Source of the DNA: Vibrio salinus
Lineage (GTDB): Bacteria; Pseudomonadota; Gammaproteobacteria; Enterobacterales; Vibrionaceae
Direction of reading: 5' to 3'
Assembly: GCF_021272385.1 (NCBI RefSeq)
Contig: NZ_JAJSDZ010000010.1
Location: 1,054,001-1,118,000 of the forward strand
DNA: 64,000 bases
The translations under genes and the position numbers were made by a program. How positions within the stretch are numbered: position 1 is the stretch's first letter; every line of letters begins with the position of its first letter. Shown piece by piece: positions 33,048 to 42,670 of this stretch. The notes under the pieces were generated by a model. That model was not told the origin of the DNA. It made no database searches and worked only from the letters and a program-made list of their open reading frames with translations.

Positions 33048-33587
33048 TTAGATAAGCCCTTTCATTTTTGCCAGAGCATAAACATTAACTGTTGTTGAAT
33101 CTTTAATATCACCAGTGATGATCATCTGTTCAAAATCACTGAGCAAAATCTTTTTCGTTATTAATCCTTCTTCTTCCGGATCTAAATCGGTTTGTCCCTG
33201 AGTAAAGTCAGTAGCAAAATAAATATGATACCCCTGACTGCAAAAGCCATACGCAAGATACTGATAACCAATATATTCAAGCTTATTAGCAAACAGTCCT
33301 GTTTCTTCCTGTAATTCTCCGGCAGCCAACAATAAGTGATCCGCTTCCGGATTATCTTCCCAGGTTCCCTGTGGGAATTCTACGTGACGCTCACCAACCG
33401 GATACCGAAACTGCTCAACCAAATACACATAGCCGTCTTCATAAGGCAGAATAACCGCAAAATCCGGCTTATCGACAACACCATATAATCCTTCGGCTCC
33501 ACTAGCACGGCGAATTTTATCTTCCCGGACACTCATCCATCTGTTTTTATAAACCACCTGACTATCCAGCGTTTCAATTTCTTTCAT
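33048..33587 (-). CDS. Nudix hydrolase, ADP-ribose pyrophosphatase-like
   Basis: A 179-aa Nudix protein. Key segments: DFAVILPYEDGYVYLVEQFRYPVGERHVEFPQG, then the Nudix box AAGELQEETGLFANKLEYIG (the GxxxxxE start is degenerate, but the REuxEE-like ELQEETG is present), and the YQYLAYGFCSQGYHIYFA loop. The E-F-P-Q-G-T segment is typical of ADP-ribose and GDP-mannose pyrophosphatases. It lies downstream of astE on the same strand, 70 bp away, but no obvious link to arginine catabolism exists. Substrate unproven. Confidence 0.9.
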   Translation of the reverse strand: MKEIETLDSQVVYKNRWMSVREDKIRRASGAEGLYGVVDKPDFAVILPYEDGYVYLVEQFRYPVGERHVEFPQGTWEDNPEADHLLLAAGELQEETGLFANKLEYIGYQYLAYGFCSQGYHIYFATDFTQGQTDLDPEEEGLITKKILLSDFEQMIITGDIKDSTTVNVYALAKMKGLI

Positions 33588-33660
33588 GATGCTCCCCTCA
33601 TTTAAACATGATGTTTAATGCTGCATGCTAACAAAATCTAGCCGACTCAACAGATCCAAA

Positions 33661-34665
33661 CTACCTGATATGAGTGTCTATACAGTCTTCGATCAACATC
33701 AACCCGGCACGAAGTCCATTTTTTACGTGATTGTTAGGAAAGATAATGAATTCTTCAGCCTGAGCGGCCCGAAACTCAGTTTCTCCGTCTCTGGCAAGCA
33801 AGTCGCCCTGGCTGAACCTTGTAAAATTCTTAACATCATCTTTCATATTAAGACTGAAATCGTCACTGCTTTTAACCAATATCTGAGAGACTTTATACAC
33901 TTTTATATCTGTCCCTCTGTTTTGTCCGGATGACCCGAGAGAGTTTGTCGAAACCAATCTGTATAGCCCTTCTTTTATTCCCCGGAACCGGGTTAAATCA
34001 TTTTGCCCGAATGGTAATGCTTTCCCCAGTTCCAGAGTGACGCTATCGGCCTGACAAACTGCTTTAGTAAAATAGCTGTACGTTGAACTGGGTGCATGAT
34101 TGATAACAAGAGCATCCAGATCAACGGAGGATAAAAAGTTAAGCCAGCTTTCCGGGTACAAACCCTCTTCATCATAGGGTAATAAACCAAAACGTTCATG
34201 ATGAGAAAGTCTGATTGCTGTGTGCAAATCAAGATGAATACGCGGATAAGACAAGGCGGTACTATAGAAATCAACGGTTAGTTGCTGAATCAGCAATGCT
34301 CTTAGTATCTCCGGGTAATGTTCCTCATTCTTTTTACTGTCAAACAACCGGTTCATATCGTAATCAGAATAACGAACGCCCAACCTCAGTGCATCAATAT
34401 TTCCCAGAAGAATCATTAAACGTGATGTTAAAATCAACTTTTGATTAAAAATATCTGAAACCAGCTGATCCAAAATTTCAACCGGAGCTGTTTCATTACC
34501 ATGAATACCGGCAGAAAGTAATATACTGCTATGGCAAACGAATTCAGGTTCAAAAATAATGACTCCTAAAGCCGGACAAAACCAATTTATATTTCCAGCT
34601 TTCCCTTTTCTCCCTTTTTCGAACGAACCGTTTAATGTCTCCTGCAAAAAACTGCGCATCGTCAT
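33661..34665 (-). CDS. astE: Succinylglutamate desuccinylase (AST pathway step 5)
   Basis: A 334-aa zinc hydrolase that splits N-succinylglutamate to succinate and glutamate, the last step of the arginine succinyltransferase pathway. Zinc ligands of the AstE/AspA family are visible in SAGIHGNETAPVE (His, Glu) and in HLDLHTAIRLS (His). Substrate-binding segments NRLFDSKKNEEHYPE and VTLELGKALPFG are also present. The length fits (E. coli AstE 322). It is the last gene of the ast operon, 5 bp after astB, and should be co-transcribed. Confidence 0.95.
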   Translation of the reverse strand: MTMRSFLQETLNGSFEKGRKGKAGNINWFCPALGVIIFEPEFVCHSSILLSAGIHGNETAPVEILDQLVSDIFNQKLILTSRLMILLGNIDALRLGVRYSDYDMNRLFDSKKNEEHYPEILRALLIQQLTVDFYSTALSYPRIHLDLHTAIRLSHHERFGLLPYDEEGLYPESWLNFLSSVDLDALVINHAPSSTYSYFTKAVCQADSVTLELGKALPFGQNDLTRFRGIKEGLYRLVSTNSLGSSGQNRGTDIKVYKVSQILVKSSDDFSLNMKDDVKNFTRFSQGDLLARDGETEFRAAQAEEFIIFPNNHVKNGLRAGLMLIEDCIDTHIR

Positions 34666-34670
34666 CCCCC

Positions 34671-36011
34671 TTAGCGTTGAAAAGGATAAATTGACCCCAG
34701 ATTCAATAACCGGGTTAATTCATCCAGTGCTGTACGATTTTCCAGTAATAGCTCCGGATCACGCAGATCAGCTTCGGATAAACGATCCCGGTAATGCGTT
34801 TTCACCCAGCGAGTCAACTTCTCGTAAAGTTCATCATTCATAATGGCATTCTGATTAACGGCACATAATTCCTGATCATTCAGTACAACCCGTAATCTGA
34901 GACACGCAGGGCCACCACCATTTCGCATACTTTCCCGCAAGTCGAACACTTTAAGATCATTAATTGGTCCGGGACCAGCAATCAGTTCCTGAAGATAATC
35001 CCACACTCTCTGACTGCGTCTGCACTCTTCAGGAACCACTATCAGCATAGAACCATCTTTTTTCGTCAATAACTGACTATTGAACAAATATGTATTGACC
35101 GCATCCTGAACGGATACCTGACCCGATTTCACGGCTATTGGCGTAAAATCACAATTAATTTTCGCCAGCTTTGAACGAATTTCATCAAACTTAGCAGAAG
35201 TGTTCAAAAAGGCTTCTTCATGATGAAGGAAAACCGGGCCATTACTAACGGCGATAACATCGTTATGAAAGACACCCTGATCAATAACGGATGGGTTTTG
35301 CTGAACAAAGACGGTGTTATGCTCACTCAACTGATTTAAGCGCGCGACAGATTCACTGGCTTCATAAGTTTGCCTTGCCGGGTATTTTACCGGCTCGGCA
35401 TCATTGCTGTACGCTCTTCGCCCATAGACAAAGATTTCCACACCTTCATAACCGTAATCCCGGCATAACCGGTTATGGTTTGCGGCACCTTCATCACCGA
35501 AAACAGCTTGTTGCGGTAAAGCCCGGTGATGCGAAAAAAAATCAGAATCCGAAAAGATTGCTTTTAGCGCATTGGTCGTTGTATCTTCCTCAATAGCCCG
35601 ATGGATTTTATTGTTCAGATTTGCAACAGTAAAATGCACTTTCCCATCTTTTGTATCCGCTGAAGGTGACACTGTAGCGGAATTAGCGACCCACATAGAA
35701 GAGGCAGAGCTAATTGCGGAAAACAAAGCCGGGTTGGTTTGTGATGCGTGATATATAACATCATAATCCGATCCCTGAAACCCTAATTGCCTTAATGTTT
35801 GAATACAGGGTCGCTCCTGAGGAGGCAACACTCCCTGCTTAAATCCCATATCCGCCAGCGCTTTCATTTTACTCAGCCCCTGCAATGCAGCGAGCCGGGG
35901 GTTTGCAACCGCATTTTTGTGTGAAGTTGAAGCCACATTACCAAATGATAACCCAGCATAATTGTGCGTAAGTCCAACTAAGCCATCAAAATTTACTTCG
36001 TAAGCTGACAT
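34671..36011 (-). CDS. astB: N-succinylarginine dihydrolase (AST pathway step 2)
   Basis: A 446-aa enzyme (E. coli 447) that converts N-succinylarginine to succinylornithine, CO2 and two NH3. Start at ATG 36011, with AAGGAG 7 nt upstream, gives MSAYEVNFDGLVGLTHNYAGLSFGN, the expected N-terminus; the longer open frame to 36191 overlaps astD and is not coding. VLPPQERPC, FVQQNPSVIDQGVFHNDVIAVSN and the catalytic Cys in NGGGPACLRLRV are conserved. Fifth gene of the ast order astC-astA-astA-astD-astB-astE. Confidence 0.96.
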   Translation of the reverse strand: MSAYEVNFDGLVGLTHNYAGLSFGNVASTSHKNAVANPRLAALQGLSKMKALADMGFKQGVLPPQERPCIQTLRQLGFQGSDYDVIYHASQTNPALFSAISSASSMWVANSATVSPSADTKDGKVHFTVANLNNKIHRAIEEDTTTNALKAIFSDSDFFSHHRALPQQAVFGDEGAANHNRLCRDYGYEGVEIFVYGRRAYSNDAEPVKYPARQTYEASESVARLNQLSEHNTVFVQQNPSVIDQGVFHNDVIAVSNGPVFLHHEEAFLNTSAKFDEIRSKLAKINCDFTPIAVKSGQVSVQDAVNTYLFNSQLLTKKDGSMLIVVPEECRRSQRVWDYLQELIAGPGPINDLKVFDLRESMRNGGGPACLRLRVVLNDQELCAVNQNAIMNDELYEKLTRWVKTHYRDRLSEADLRDPELLLENRTALDELTRLLNLGSIYPFQR

Positions 36012-36030
36012 TATTATTCTCCTTATAATC

Positions 36031-37500
36031 TTACTTAAAGTGTAGGCCAGGTAATGGGTTTTCAGGAAAAACCAATGTCTCAGATTCAATGGAAGCCATT
36101 GGCCAGGAACAATAATCAGCCGCATAGTACGCGCTGGGTCTGTGATTTCCGGAAGCACCTGTCCCTCCGAAAGGAGCACTACTGGAAGCACCTGTCAGGG
36201 GTTTATTCCAGTTCACAATACCTGCCCGTGCTCTGAGCAATAATGTATCGTAATCCTTTCTGTCTGTAGAAATTAAACCAGTCGCAAGACCAAAACGTGT
36301 ATTGTTTGCAATTTCAATTGCTTCTTCAAACTGCTTATAGCGGATCACACTCAGTAAAGGGCCAAAATATTCGTCATCAGGTAACGATTCGATACCGGTT
36401 ACGTCGATAATTCCAGGGCTCAATAACGCACTGTCAGACCGAAGCAGTTTCATTTCCAGTAATCGGGCGGCTCCTGATACACATAATTTTTTCTGAGCAT
36501 CAAGTAAATCGCGGGCAGCTTTCCCGGAAATAACGCTTCCCATAAAAGGAACCGGTTCACTATCCCATTCTCCTACACGAACAGCACCAGCAACTTCACA
36601 AAGCCGCTTTAAAAGTTTGTCCCCTTCAATATTTTCAGGCACTAATAGACGCCTGGCACAGGTACAACGCTGCCCTGATGTGATAAATGCCGATTGGATG
36701 ATTATATTAACGGCCGCATCCAAATCGTGATAAGAATGGGCAATTAATGCGTTATTCCCCCCCATTTCTAATGCCAGAATTTTTTCCGGTTGTCCTCCCA
36801 GTTGTCGATGCAGCTGATAACCGGTATTCGCACTTCCGGTAAACAAAAGTCCATCAATCTCCGGACTGGATGACAATGAAATGCCCACATCTTTACCACC
36901 CTGAATAAGATTCAGTACCCCATTAGGTAATCCGGCCTCTGCCCATAATTCAACTATTTTCTCTGCCGTCATCGGGGTCAGTTCACTTGGCTTAAACACA
37001 ACGGTATTACCAGCTAATAATGCAGGGATAATATGTCCGTTAGGTAAATGACCTGGAAAATTATAAGGGCCAAAGACAGCTAAGACCCCATGAGGACGAT
37101 GCCTTAAAACCGCACGGTCATTCCCCATATCGGTCACTTTAAGTCCGGTTCTCTCATTGTAAGAGTTAACAGAAACAGGGAGTTTATTTATCATCGACTG
37201 AACTTCCGTCAGCGATTCCCATAATGGTTTTCCGGTTTCTCTTGAAATAATTTCTGATAAAACCGTTTTTGATTCTTCTACTTTTTCAACAAAACATTTC
37301 AGATACGATAATCGCTGTTCTCTGGTCAGTTCAGCCCAAGAGGGGAAGGCATTACGTGCCGCATGAATCGCATCAACAACCTGAGCATCGGATGCAGAGT
37401 AACCAGTCCAAAGTAACTCATTATTTGCCGGATTTCGTTTTTCAAAAGAAACACCAGAACCATCAGTCCAATGACCATCAATAAATAGACTCTTAGTCAC
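36031..37500 (-). CDS. astD: Succinylglutamate semialdehyde dehydrogenase (AST pathway step 4)
   Basis: A 489-aa NAD-dependent aldehyde dehydrogenase (E. coli 492). Catalytic Cys is in SGQRCTCARRLL and the general base Glu in ALEMGGNN; GSANTGYQLH is the cofactor loop and KPSELTPMTAEK the NAD-binding lysine region. I place the start at GTG 37500, giving TKSLFIDGHW as in AstD, with AAGGAG 7 nt upstream; the frame from 37557 is an upstream extension through astA. The gene overlaps the AstA beta gene by 8 bp, so translation is coupled. Confidence 0.95.
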   Translation of the reverse strand: MTKSLFIDGHWTDGSGVSFEKRNPANNELLWTGYSASDAQVVDAIHAARNAFPSWAELTREQRLSYLKCFVEKVEESKTVLSEIISRETGKPLWESLTEVQSMINKLPVSVNSYNERTGLKVTDMGNDRAVLRHRPHGVLAVFGPYNFPGHLPNGHIIPALLAGNTVVFKPSELTPMTAEKIVELWAEAGLPNGVLNLIQGGKDVGISLSSSPEIDGLLFTGSANTGYQLHRQLGGQPEKILALEMGGNNALIAHSYHDLDAAVNIIIQSAFITSGQRCTCARRLLVPENIEGDKLLKRLCEVAGAVRVGEWDSEPVPFMGSVISGKAARDLLDAQKKLCVSGAARLLEMKLLRSDSALLSPGIIDVTGIESLPDDEYFGPLLSVIRYKQFEEAIEIANNTRFGLATGLISTDRKDYDTLLLRARAGIVNWNKPLTGASSSAPFGGTGASGNHRPSAYYAADYCSWPMASIESETLVFPENPLPGLHFK

Positions 37501-38530
37501 GATTTTTCTCCTTAGAAAATAAAGAGACCACCCGGACATTTTCACCATCTGAAACATTTAGCGCTTCAGCCTGCATAGGCGTAATATAAATTTCTGTCCC
37601 GGTAACTCTCTGAGCTCCAATAATTGCCCTGAAGTTTTTATAGCTATCGTTTCCAATCAAAAATTGCTTATCACCTTCATTCATTGTCAGTGAAATCACG
37701 ACTTTTCTGAGTTCGCTGTCCCGAACAATACGCAAATCTTTTGTATAGGCTTCCAGTGTGGGGCCCGCATCAAAAATATCGATATAACCTTCATAGCGCA
37801 TTCCCTCACTTTCAAGAATTCTACGGGCCGGAATGGTATTCGGGTGAACCTGAGCAATAACAGTTTTCGCCTCTTCAGTCAGAAAGTCGACATACAATGG
37901 GTGCTTCGGCATAAGCTCTGCAATAAAAGACTTCTGCCCTAATCCTGTTAACTGATCGGCTTCTCTGAAATCAATCGAAAAGAAATGTCTTCCCAGCCTT
38001 TCCCAAAATGGGGAATAACCGTCTTCATCAGAAACGCCTCTCATTTCTGCAATCACTTTATCTGCAAATTGATCCTGAAAAGCAGCGATAAAAAGCATGC
38101 GGCTTTTCGATAACAAATGACCGTTTTTATTCTTCCGGTAATCCGGTTCAAGAAATAGCGTGCATAATTCACTATGACCCGTATGGTCGTTACTCAAAAA
38201 CAGTGTTGGCATCTGAGTGTAAACATTTAATTCTTTTGAAGCATGAACAAGTGTACCAACCCGAAAGTCATACCAGGGTTCAGAAAGACCCATCGCTACT
38301 TCAATTCCGCAAACTCCGACAATGCAGTTTTCTGAAGTATCTTCAAGAACAAACAGGTATCCCTGTTCCGCGACCTCATTTGTCCCTTCCCAGGTCGCCA
38401 GTACCCGTTCAATTCGTTCTGATATTTTGTTCTCATCATGTGGCAAAGATGTAAAACCAATCCCGGTACTACCTGCCAACATCATTAATGCCTGCTTGTC
38501 TTGTCTGCAGACAGGACGAATAACCATCAT
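37493..38530 (-). CDS. aruG: Arginine N-succinyltransferase, second subunit (AruG-like)
   Basis: A 345-aa AstA-family acyltransferase. Succinyl-CoA plus arginine gives N2-succinylarginine, AST step 1. Family motifs: VIRPVCRQDKQALMMLAGSTGIGFTSLPHDE, SELCTLFLEPDYRKNKNGHLLSKSR, FWERLGRHFFSIDF and DIFDAGPTLEA. Two AstA genes in tandem, as here, match Pseudomonas aruF-aruG, in contrast to the single astA of enteric bacteria and Vibrio. Order suggests this is the second subunit. Start at ATG 38530 is followed by a second ATG; a GTG at 38533 is also possible. It overlaps astD by 8 bp. Confidence 0.93.
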   Translation of the reverse strand: MMVIRPVCRQDKQALMMLAGSTGIGFTSLPHDENKISERIERVLATWEGTNEVAEQGYLFVLEDTSENCIVGVCGIEVAMGLSEPWYDFRVGTLVHASKELNVYTQMPTLFLSNDHTGHSELCTLFLEPDYRKNKNGHLLSKSRMLFIAAFQDQFADKVIAEMRGVSDEDGYSPFWERLGRHFFSIDFREADQLTGLGQKSFIAELMPKHPLYVDFLTEEAKTVIAQVHPNTIPARRILESEGMRYEGYIDIFDAGPTLEAYTKDLRIVRDSELRKVVISLTMNEGDKQFLIGNDSYKNFRAIIGAQRVTGTEIYITPMQAEALNVSDGENVRVVSLFSKEKNRD

Positions 38531-38563
38531 CACCTAGTCCTTTTTTATTTGCGTAAGCGTCCT

Positions 38564-39586
38564 TCAAACGCTAAAAAAACAAATGCTGGTATTTTCTTCA
38601 ATACCTAACTGCTGTATTACCTTTTCACCGACTATTAACCCATTATCAGAAGGCATAGCTGATACCATAATGACCTGAAATCCATCTTTGCTTTCATAAC
38701 CGATAATGTACCGGTTTAATGATGATTCAATACCATTAACACCAGACTGAATCACGCCAAAACACGTCTCTCTGGCCAATCTGACTGCACTTTTCGGGGC
38801 AGTCAAAATAGGTCCGCCATCAAAAATTTCCAGATATTTATCCGGTTCAAAACCTTGTTCACTTAGCAAGTGACACTGTAACTCAGCATCAGAATGTACC
38901 TGTCCCATGACTTGCTGAGCTTCTTCATCTATCAAAGGAACATACAATGGATAGTGCGGCATTAACTCTGCAATAAATGTTTTTTCCAATGTACCGTGGT
39001 AGTACTCAACCTGATTGTAATCAATACCAAAAAACTTACGTCCCACATGTTCCCAAAATGGCGCCCGTCCATTTTCATCAGCGATACCAGGTAAAACGGC
39101 CATCCACTCATTAGTGAACCGCTCTTCATGGGCAGCCATAAATAATAAACGACCTAACGTTACCAATTTCGGATATTCAGTATTGTGCATCGAAGGAACG
39201 ACATAAAAAGTACATAGTTGCGAATGGTCACTTAAATCATGATTGAGTTTCAGCGCATGAATTCTGCTATGAACATTCAGCTCTCTCGACGAATGGATCA
39301 TGGTATCGTTACGGAAGGAATAAAAAGGGTCATGAAAACCAGCTAATGCATTCACTGCTCCGGTACCCAGAATTTGTCCAGAATCGATTTCTTCCAGAAC
39401 AAAAAGGTAAAACTCTTCTCCCGGGCTCAATATGTCCTGTTCAAATGAATGAATCGATTTCTCAATCTTTTTGACTAAAAGCTCTCGTATTGCCGGTAGA
39501 GTACAAACCAATGTACCACTTTCATCAGCCAGTCTTTCGATTTGGTTTATATCGCTCAGTTTTGCTGGACGTAATATAATCATCAT
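38564..39586 (-). CDS. aruF: Arginine/ornithine N-succinyltransferase, first subunit (AruF-like)
   Basis: A 340-aa AstA-family subunit: IILRPAKLSDINQIERLADESGTLVCTLP, SQLCTFYVVPSMHNTEYPKL, FWEHVGRKFFGIDYNQVEY, and EIFDGGPILTAPKS are family segments. In Pseudomonas, AruF and AruG form a heteromer with arginine and ornithine succinyltransferase activity. It is paralogous to the next gene. Its ATG overlaps the astC stop (ATGA), so it is the second gene of the operon. Confidence 0.93.
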   Translation of the reverse strand: MMIILRPAKLSDINQIERLADESGTLVCTLPAIRELLVKKIEKSIHSFEQDILSPGEEFYLFVLEEIDSGQILGTGAVNALAGFHDPFYSFRNDTMIHSSRELNVHSRIHALKLNHDLSDHSQLCTFYVVPSMHNTEYPKLVTLGRLLFMAAHEERFTNEWMAVLPGIADENGRAPFWEHVGRKFFGIDYNQVEYYHGTLEKTFIAELMPHYPLYVPLIDEEAQQVMGQVHSDAELQCHLLSEQGFEPDKYLEIFDGGPILTAPKSAVRLARETCFGVIQSGVNGIESSLNRYIIGYESKDGFQVIMVSAMPSDNGLIVGEKVIQQLGIEENTSICFFSV

Positions 39587-40800
39587 TCTTCCCTGATTAA
39601 AAAGTCTTCCAATGCCAAGGCAAAACGCATCAGGCCCTTTTCCACTTCTTCAGGAGATATATTCAAAGCCGGTGCAAAACGCACCACGTTCGGACCGGCA
39701 ATTAAAACAATTAAACCATGCTTAGCACATACATTACTTAATTGTTTAGCCATCCCCTGATAGTTTTCATTGAGTTCACAACCGAGTAATAATCCCATCC
39801 CTCTGATTTCCTTAAACACCTGGTACTTGTCGTTGTATTCGGTCAGGCATTTAACAAACCGATCATGGGTATCATCGATGTTATTTAAAAACATTTCATC
39901 ATTGATGGTGGAAAGTACCGTTCCAGCCGCTGTCGCAGCCAAAGGATTGCCACCATAGGTTGTACCATGTGTTCCGGCAGAAAGTGAGGGTGAAAGTTTG
40001 TTTGTCGTTAATATTCCACCAATAGGGAAACCTCCTCCCAGCCCCTTAGCCGTCGACAAAATATCAGGAACAACACCATAATTCATGTAGGCGTATAACT
40101 TCCCGGTACGTCCGACACCAGTTTGAACTTCATCAAATATCAACACAGCATCATGTTCATCACACGCTTTTCTTAACGCGGTCAGAAAGTCTTTATTTGC
40201 AGGGATAACACCACCTTCACCCTGAACAGGTTCAACAATCACAGCACATGTTTTGCTGCTGATGGCTTGCACTGCCGCATCAGTATTATTGAACGGGACA
40301 TGACGAATACCCCCTGGCAACGGACCAAAATTTTTAGCATACTTAGGCTGACCACCGGCTGAAACCGTAAACAGGGTTCGGCCATGAAAAGAGCCATTGA
40401 AAGCGATAATTTCATTTTTCCCGGCATCATAATGATCTGAAGCGTACTTTCTGGCCAGCTTAAGTGCCGCTTCATTTGCTTCCGCCCCTGAGTTACAAAA
40501 AAAGACTTTATCTGCAAATGTGGCATTAACTAATTCTCTGGCTAATGTTAAAACCGGTTCATTGGTATAACCATTACCAAGATGCCAGACTCTGTGCATC
40601 TGCTGCGTTACCGAGTTAATTAATTCAGAATTTGCATGTCCCAATGCATTCACGGCAATGCCCGCTGCAAAATCAATGTAATCCTTTCCCTGTTGATCGA
40701 ACAGAATGGATCCTTTCCCTTTAACCGGTATAAATCCCGCCGGTGAAAACATAGGGATCATGTAGTTATCGAAATCATTTCTTTCCAGATGCGTGTCCAT
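39583..40800 (-). CDS. astC: Succinylornithine/acetylornithine aminotransferase (AST pathway step 3)
   Basis: A 405-aa class III PLP aminotransferase (E. coli AstC 406) converting succinylornithine and 2-oxoglutarate to succinylglutamate semialdehyde and glutamate. Visible: YIDFAAGIAVNALGHAN, FFCNSGAEANEAALKLAR, AFNGSFHGRT, ILSTAKGLGGGFPIGG with the PLP Lys, and FDEVQTGVGRTG. The ornithine, acetylornithine and succinylornithine forms cannot be told apart by sequence; operon position makes this AstC/AruC. It heads the catabolic operon, 80 bp after argR, with a candidate ArgR site upstream. Confidence 0.95.
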   Translation of the reverse strand: MDTHLERNDFDNYMIPMFSPAGFIPVKGKGSILFDQQGKDYIDFAAGIAVNALGHANSELINSVTQQMHRVWHLGNGYTNEPVLTLARELVNATFADKVFFCNSGAEANEAALKLARKYASDHYDAGKNEIIAFNGSFHGRTLFTVSAGGQPKYAKNFGPLPGGIRHVPFNNTDAAVQAISSKTCAVIVEPVQGEGGVIPANKDFLTALRKACDEHDAVLIFDEVQTGVGRTGKLYAYMNYGVVPDILSTAKGLGGGFPIGGILTTNKLSPSLSAGTHGTTYGGNPLAATAAGTVLSTINDEMFLNNIDDTHDRFVKCLTEYNDKYQVFKEIRGMGLLLGCELNENYQGMAKQLSNVCAKHGLIVLIAGPNVVRFAPALNISPEEVEKGLMRFALALEDFLIREE

Positions 40801-40840
40801 ATTCTCCGCCTCAAGTTTGCCTGCATCCTGCCATTATTGA

Positions 40841-40874
40841 TTCTTTATCTGACACTGGCATTAATATATGCGAC
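40841..40874. promoter_or_regulatory. Tandem GTCRN half-sites, candidate ArgR operator before astC
   Basis: On the minus strand GTCGCATATATTAA (40861-40874) and GTCAGATAAAGAA (40841-40853) are direct repeats 21 bp apart, matching at GTC-N2-ATA-N-A. Pseudomonas ArgR, an AraC-type protein, binds tandem TGTCGC-N8-AA half-sites. The resemblance is partial; the location upstream of astC is what an ArgR activator site would need. Confidence 0.4.
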
Positions 40875-40880
40875 TAAAAA

Positions 40881-41882
40881 TTATAAATTTTCACCCGACG
40901 TTTTACGCCGGAATCGCTTCGTTCGTTCATCTCTGGGGGTGATGCCGTAATAGGACTTATAGCTGGATGAAAAGTGGGGGCCACTGGAGAATCCGCACAC
41001 CAGCCCTATCTGTACAATGGACTTACCCGTGGTGCGTAAAAGATGCTGAGCCCGCTGTAATCGCAGCTGTAAGTAGTAACGGGCTGGCAATACATTCAGA
41101 TAACGTTTAAATAAACGCTCCAGTTGTCTGCGGGAAATATACACATACTCGGCAATTTCATCCGTCGACAGGGGTTCCTCAATATTATTCTCCATCAATT
41201 CAATGGCCATTGTAATTCTCGGCTGAATATCGTCTCCACCCAGCGTGACAGCAGGTAATCTCTGCTTCTCTTCGGCACTTCTTACCCTGTCAATGCATAA
41301 CTGATCAGCCAGCATGTTTACTGTTCTGGAAGATTCACGATGTGATATCCATTCATGAAGAAAATCAACCAAAGTCAGTTTTCCGGCACAAAGACTGATG
41401 GAGTCGGCAATCATATATAACTGCGGCAATATCTGGCAACGGGGATAACTCTCTCCAATTTCATCCCAATGTTCCCAGTGAACAACAACCGGAAAATTCT
41501 GGTACAAACCAGCATCAATCAACCACATAATTCCGGTATTGACCGTAATAAGTGGTATTTCATTCCCGGATAAAACATTCTGTAATAATTGCAGAGTTTC
41601 CTGGCTGATGTTCTCGACAGGCAAGAGATTGGACATAATCAGTAATATGTCAAAATGATCAGTCCACTCCCAACAAGGCATATGTTCAGAAAAAAGGGAC
41701 AATGCATCATTATGTGTAGTATTTCGGATCAGTCCAAGCTGATATTGATTCTGATCCGAAGTGAGATTCACCTGACGAAAAAATGTTTCGCACAATGCCA
41801 GCTCCAGCACCGGTATATCCGATGGCAACCAGATGGCTATCCGGATATGACCTTTCTCTGCGGAACCTTGTCCACCGGACAT
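40881..41882 (-). CDS. argR: AraC-family arginine regulator ArgR (Pseudomonas type)
   Basis: A 333-aa regulator with a class-I glutamine amidotransferase-like N-terminal domain (IRIAIWLPSDIPVLELALCETFF, about residues 13-190) and a C-terminal AraC helix-turn-helix (EPLSTDEIAEYVYISRRQLERLF, then GKSIVQIGLVCGFSSGPHFSSSY). This is the layout of Pseudomonas ArgR, not of the E. coli hexameric repressor. In Pseudomonas it activates aot and aru in response to arginine and represses biosynthesis. It starts 1 bp before the aotP stop and lies between the transporter and the catabolic genes, the same order as in P. aeruginosa. Confidence 0.93.
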   Translation of the reverse strand: MSGGQGSAEKGHIRIAIWLPSDIPVLELALCETFFRQVNLTSDQNQYQLGLIRNTTHNDALSLFSEHMPCWEWTDHFDILLIMSNLLPVENISQETLQLLQNVLSGNEIPLITVNTGIMWLIDAGLYQNFPVVVHWEHWDEIGESYPRCQILPQLYMIADSISLCAGKLTLVDFLHEWISHRESSRTVNMLADQLCIDRVRSAEEKQRLPAVTLGGDDIQPRITMAIELMENNIEEPLSTDEIAEYVYISRRQLERLFKRYLNVLPARYYLQLRLQRAQHLLRTTGKSIVQIGLVCGFSSGPHFSSSYKSYYGITPRDERTKRFRRKTSGENL

Positions 41883-41883
41883 A

Positions 41884-42657
41884 CTATTTTAAAGCCCCTG
41901 AGAGAAACTGCTTTAATCGTTCACTTTTGGGATTTTCCAGAACGACATCCGGATGCCCCTGCTCTTCAATGACGCCCTGATGAAGGAAAATAACATGATT
42001 GGATACGTGTCTGGCAAACTCCATTTCGTGAGTCACGACAATCATCGTTTTTCCTTCTTCCGCCAACTTTTGCATAATCTTCAGCACTTCACCGACCAGT
42101 TCCGGATCCAGAGCCGACGTCGGTTCATCAAATAGCAGAACCTCCGGTTCCATAGCCAGGGCTCTGGCAATGGAAACTCGTTGCTGTTGACCTCCGGACA
42201 ACTGAGACGGATAACGTTGACTAGCCGAATCATCGATACCCACTTTCTTAAGATAAATCTGCGCCCGTTTCCTGGCCTCATTTTTATCCAGTCCCAACAC
42301 TTTCACCGGAGCCATCATGACATTCTCTAAAGCTGTCATATGACTCCACAGATTGAAATGCTGAAATACCATCGTCAGTTTTGTCCTTAACAACTGCAAC
42401 TGCCGTGAATCGAAAACCTTCAGTTCCCCACTGGGTTCCCGCACCATCTTAATGATTTTCCCATTGACATAAATATCACCTTCACAGGGTTTTTCAAGAA
42501 AGTTCAGGCATCGTAAGAACGTACTTTTACCTGAACCTGATGAGCCTATGATACTAATTACGTCACCAGCTTTAGCCTGCAAAGAGACACCTTTGATGAC
42601 TTCATGATTTCCATATTTTTTATGCAGTTCTTTGACTGCTAACTTGGTATTTTCCAT
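41884..42657 (-). CDS. aotP: Arginine/ornithine ABC transporter ATPase
   Basis: A 257-aa polar amino acid transporter ATPase, HisP/AotP type: KYGNHEVIKGVSLQAKAGDVISIIG leads to Walker A GSSGSGKST, then TMVFQHFNLWSHMTALENV (Q-loop), LSGGQQQRVSIARALAMEPEVLLFDEP, and VVTHEMEFA. I place the start at ATG 42657 (MENTKLAVKELH); the open frame reaches 42696 and overlaps aotM. It energises the two AotQ/AotM permeases. Confidence 0.95.
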   Translation of the reverse strand: MENTKLAVKELHKKYGNHEVIKGVSLQAKAGDVISIIGSSGSGKSTFLRCLNFLEKPCEGDIYVNGKIIKMVREPSGELKVFDSRQLQLLRTKLTMVFQHFNLWSHMTALENVMMAPVKVLGLDKNEARKRAQIYLKKVGIDDSASQRYPSQLSGGQQQRVSIARALAMEPEVLLFDEPTSALDPELVGEVLKIMQKLAEEGKTMIVVTHEMEFARHVSNHVIFLHQGVIEEQGHPDVVLENPKSERLKQFLSGALK

Positions 42658-42670
42658 AACAAAGGATTTC

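Noticed and set aside
33036..33065. Terminator overlapping the stop of the Nudix gene
   Set aside because: GGGCTT/AAGCCC can pair, but the stem is short, AT-flanked and has no U-tract.
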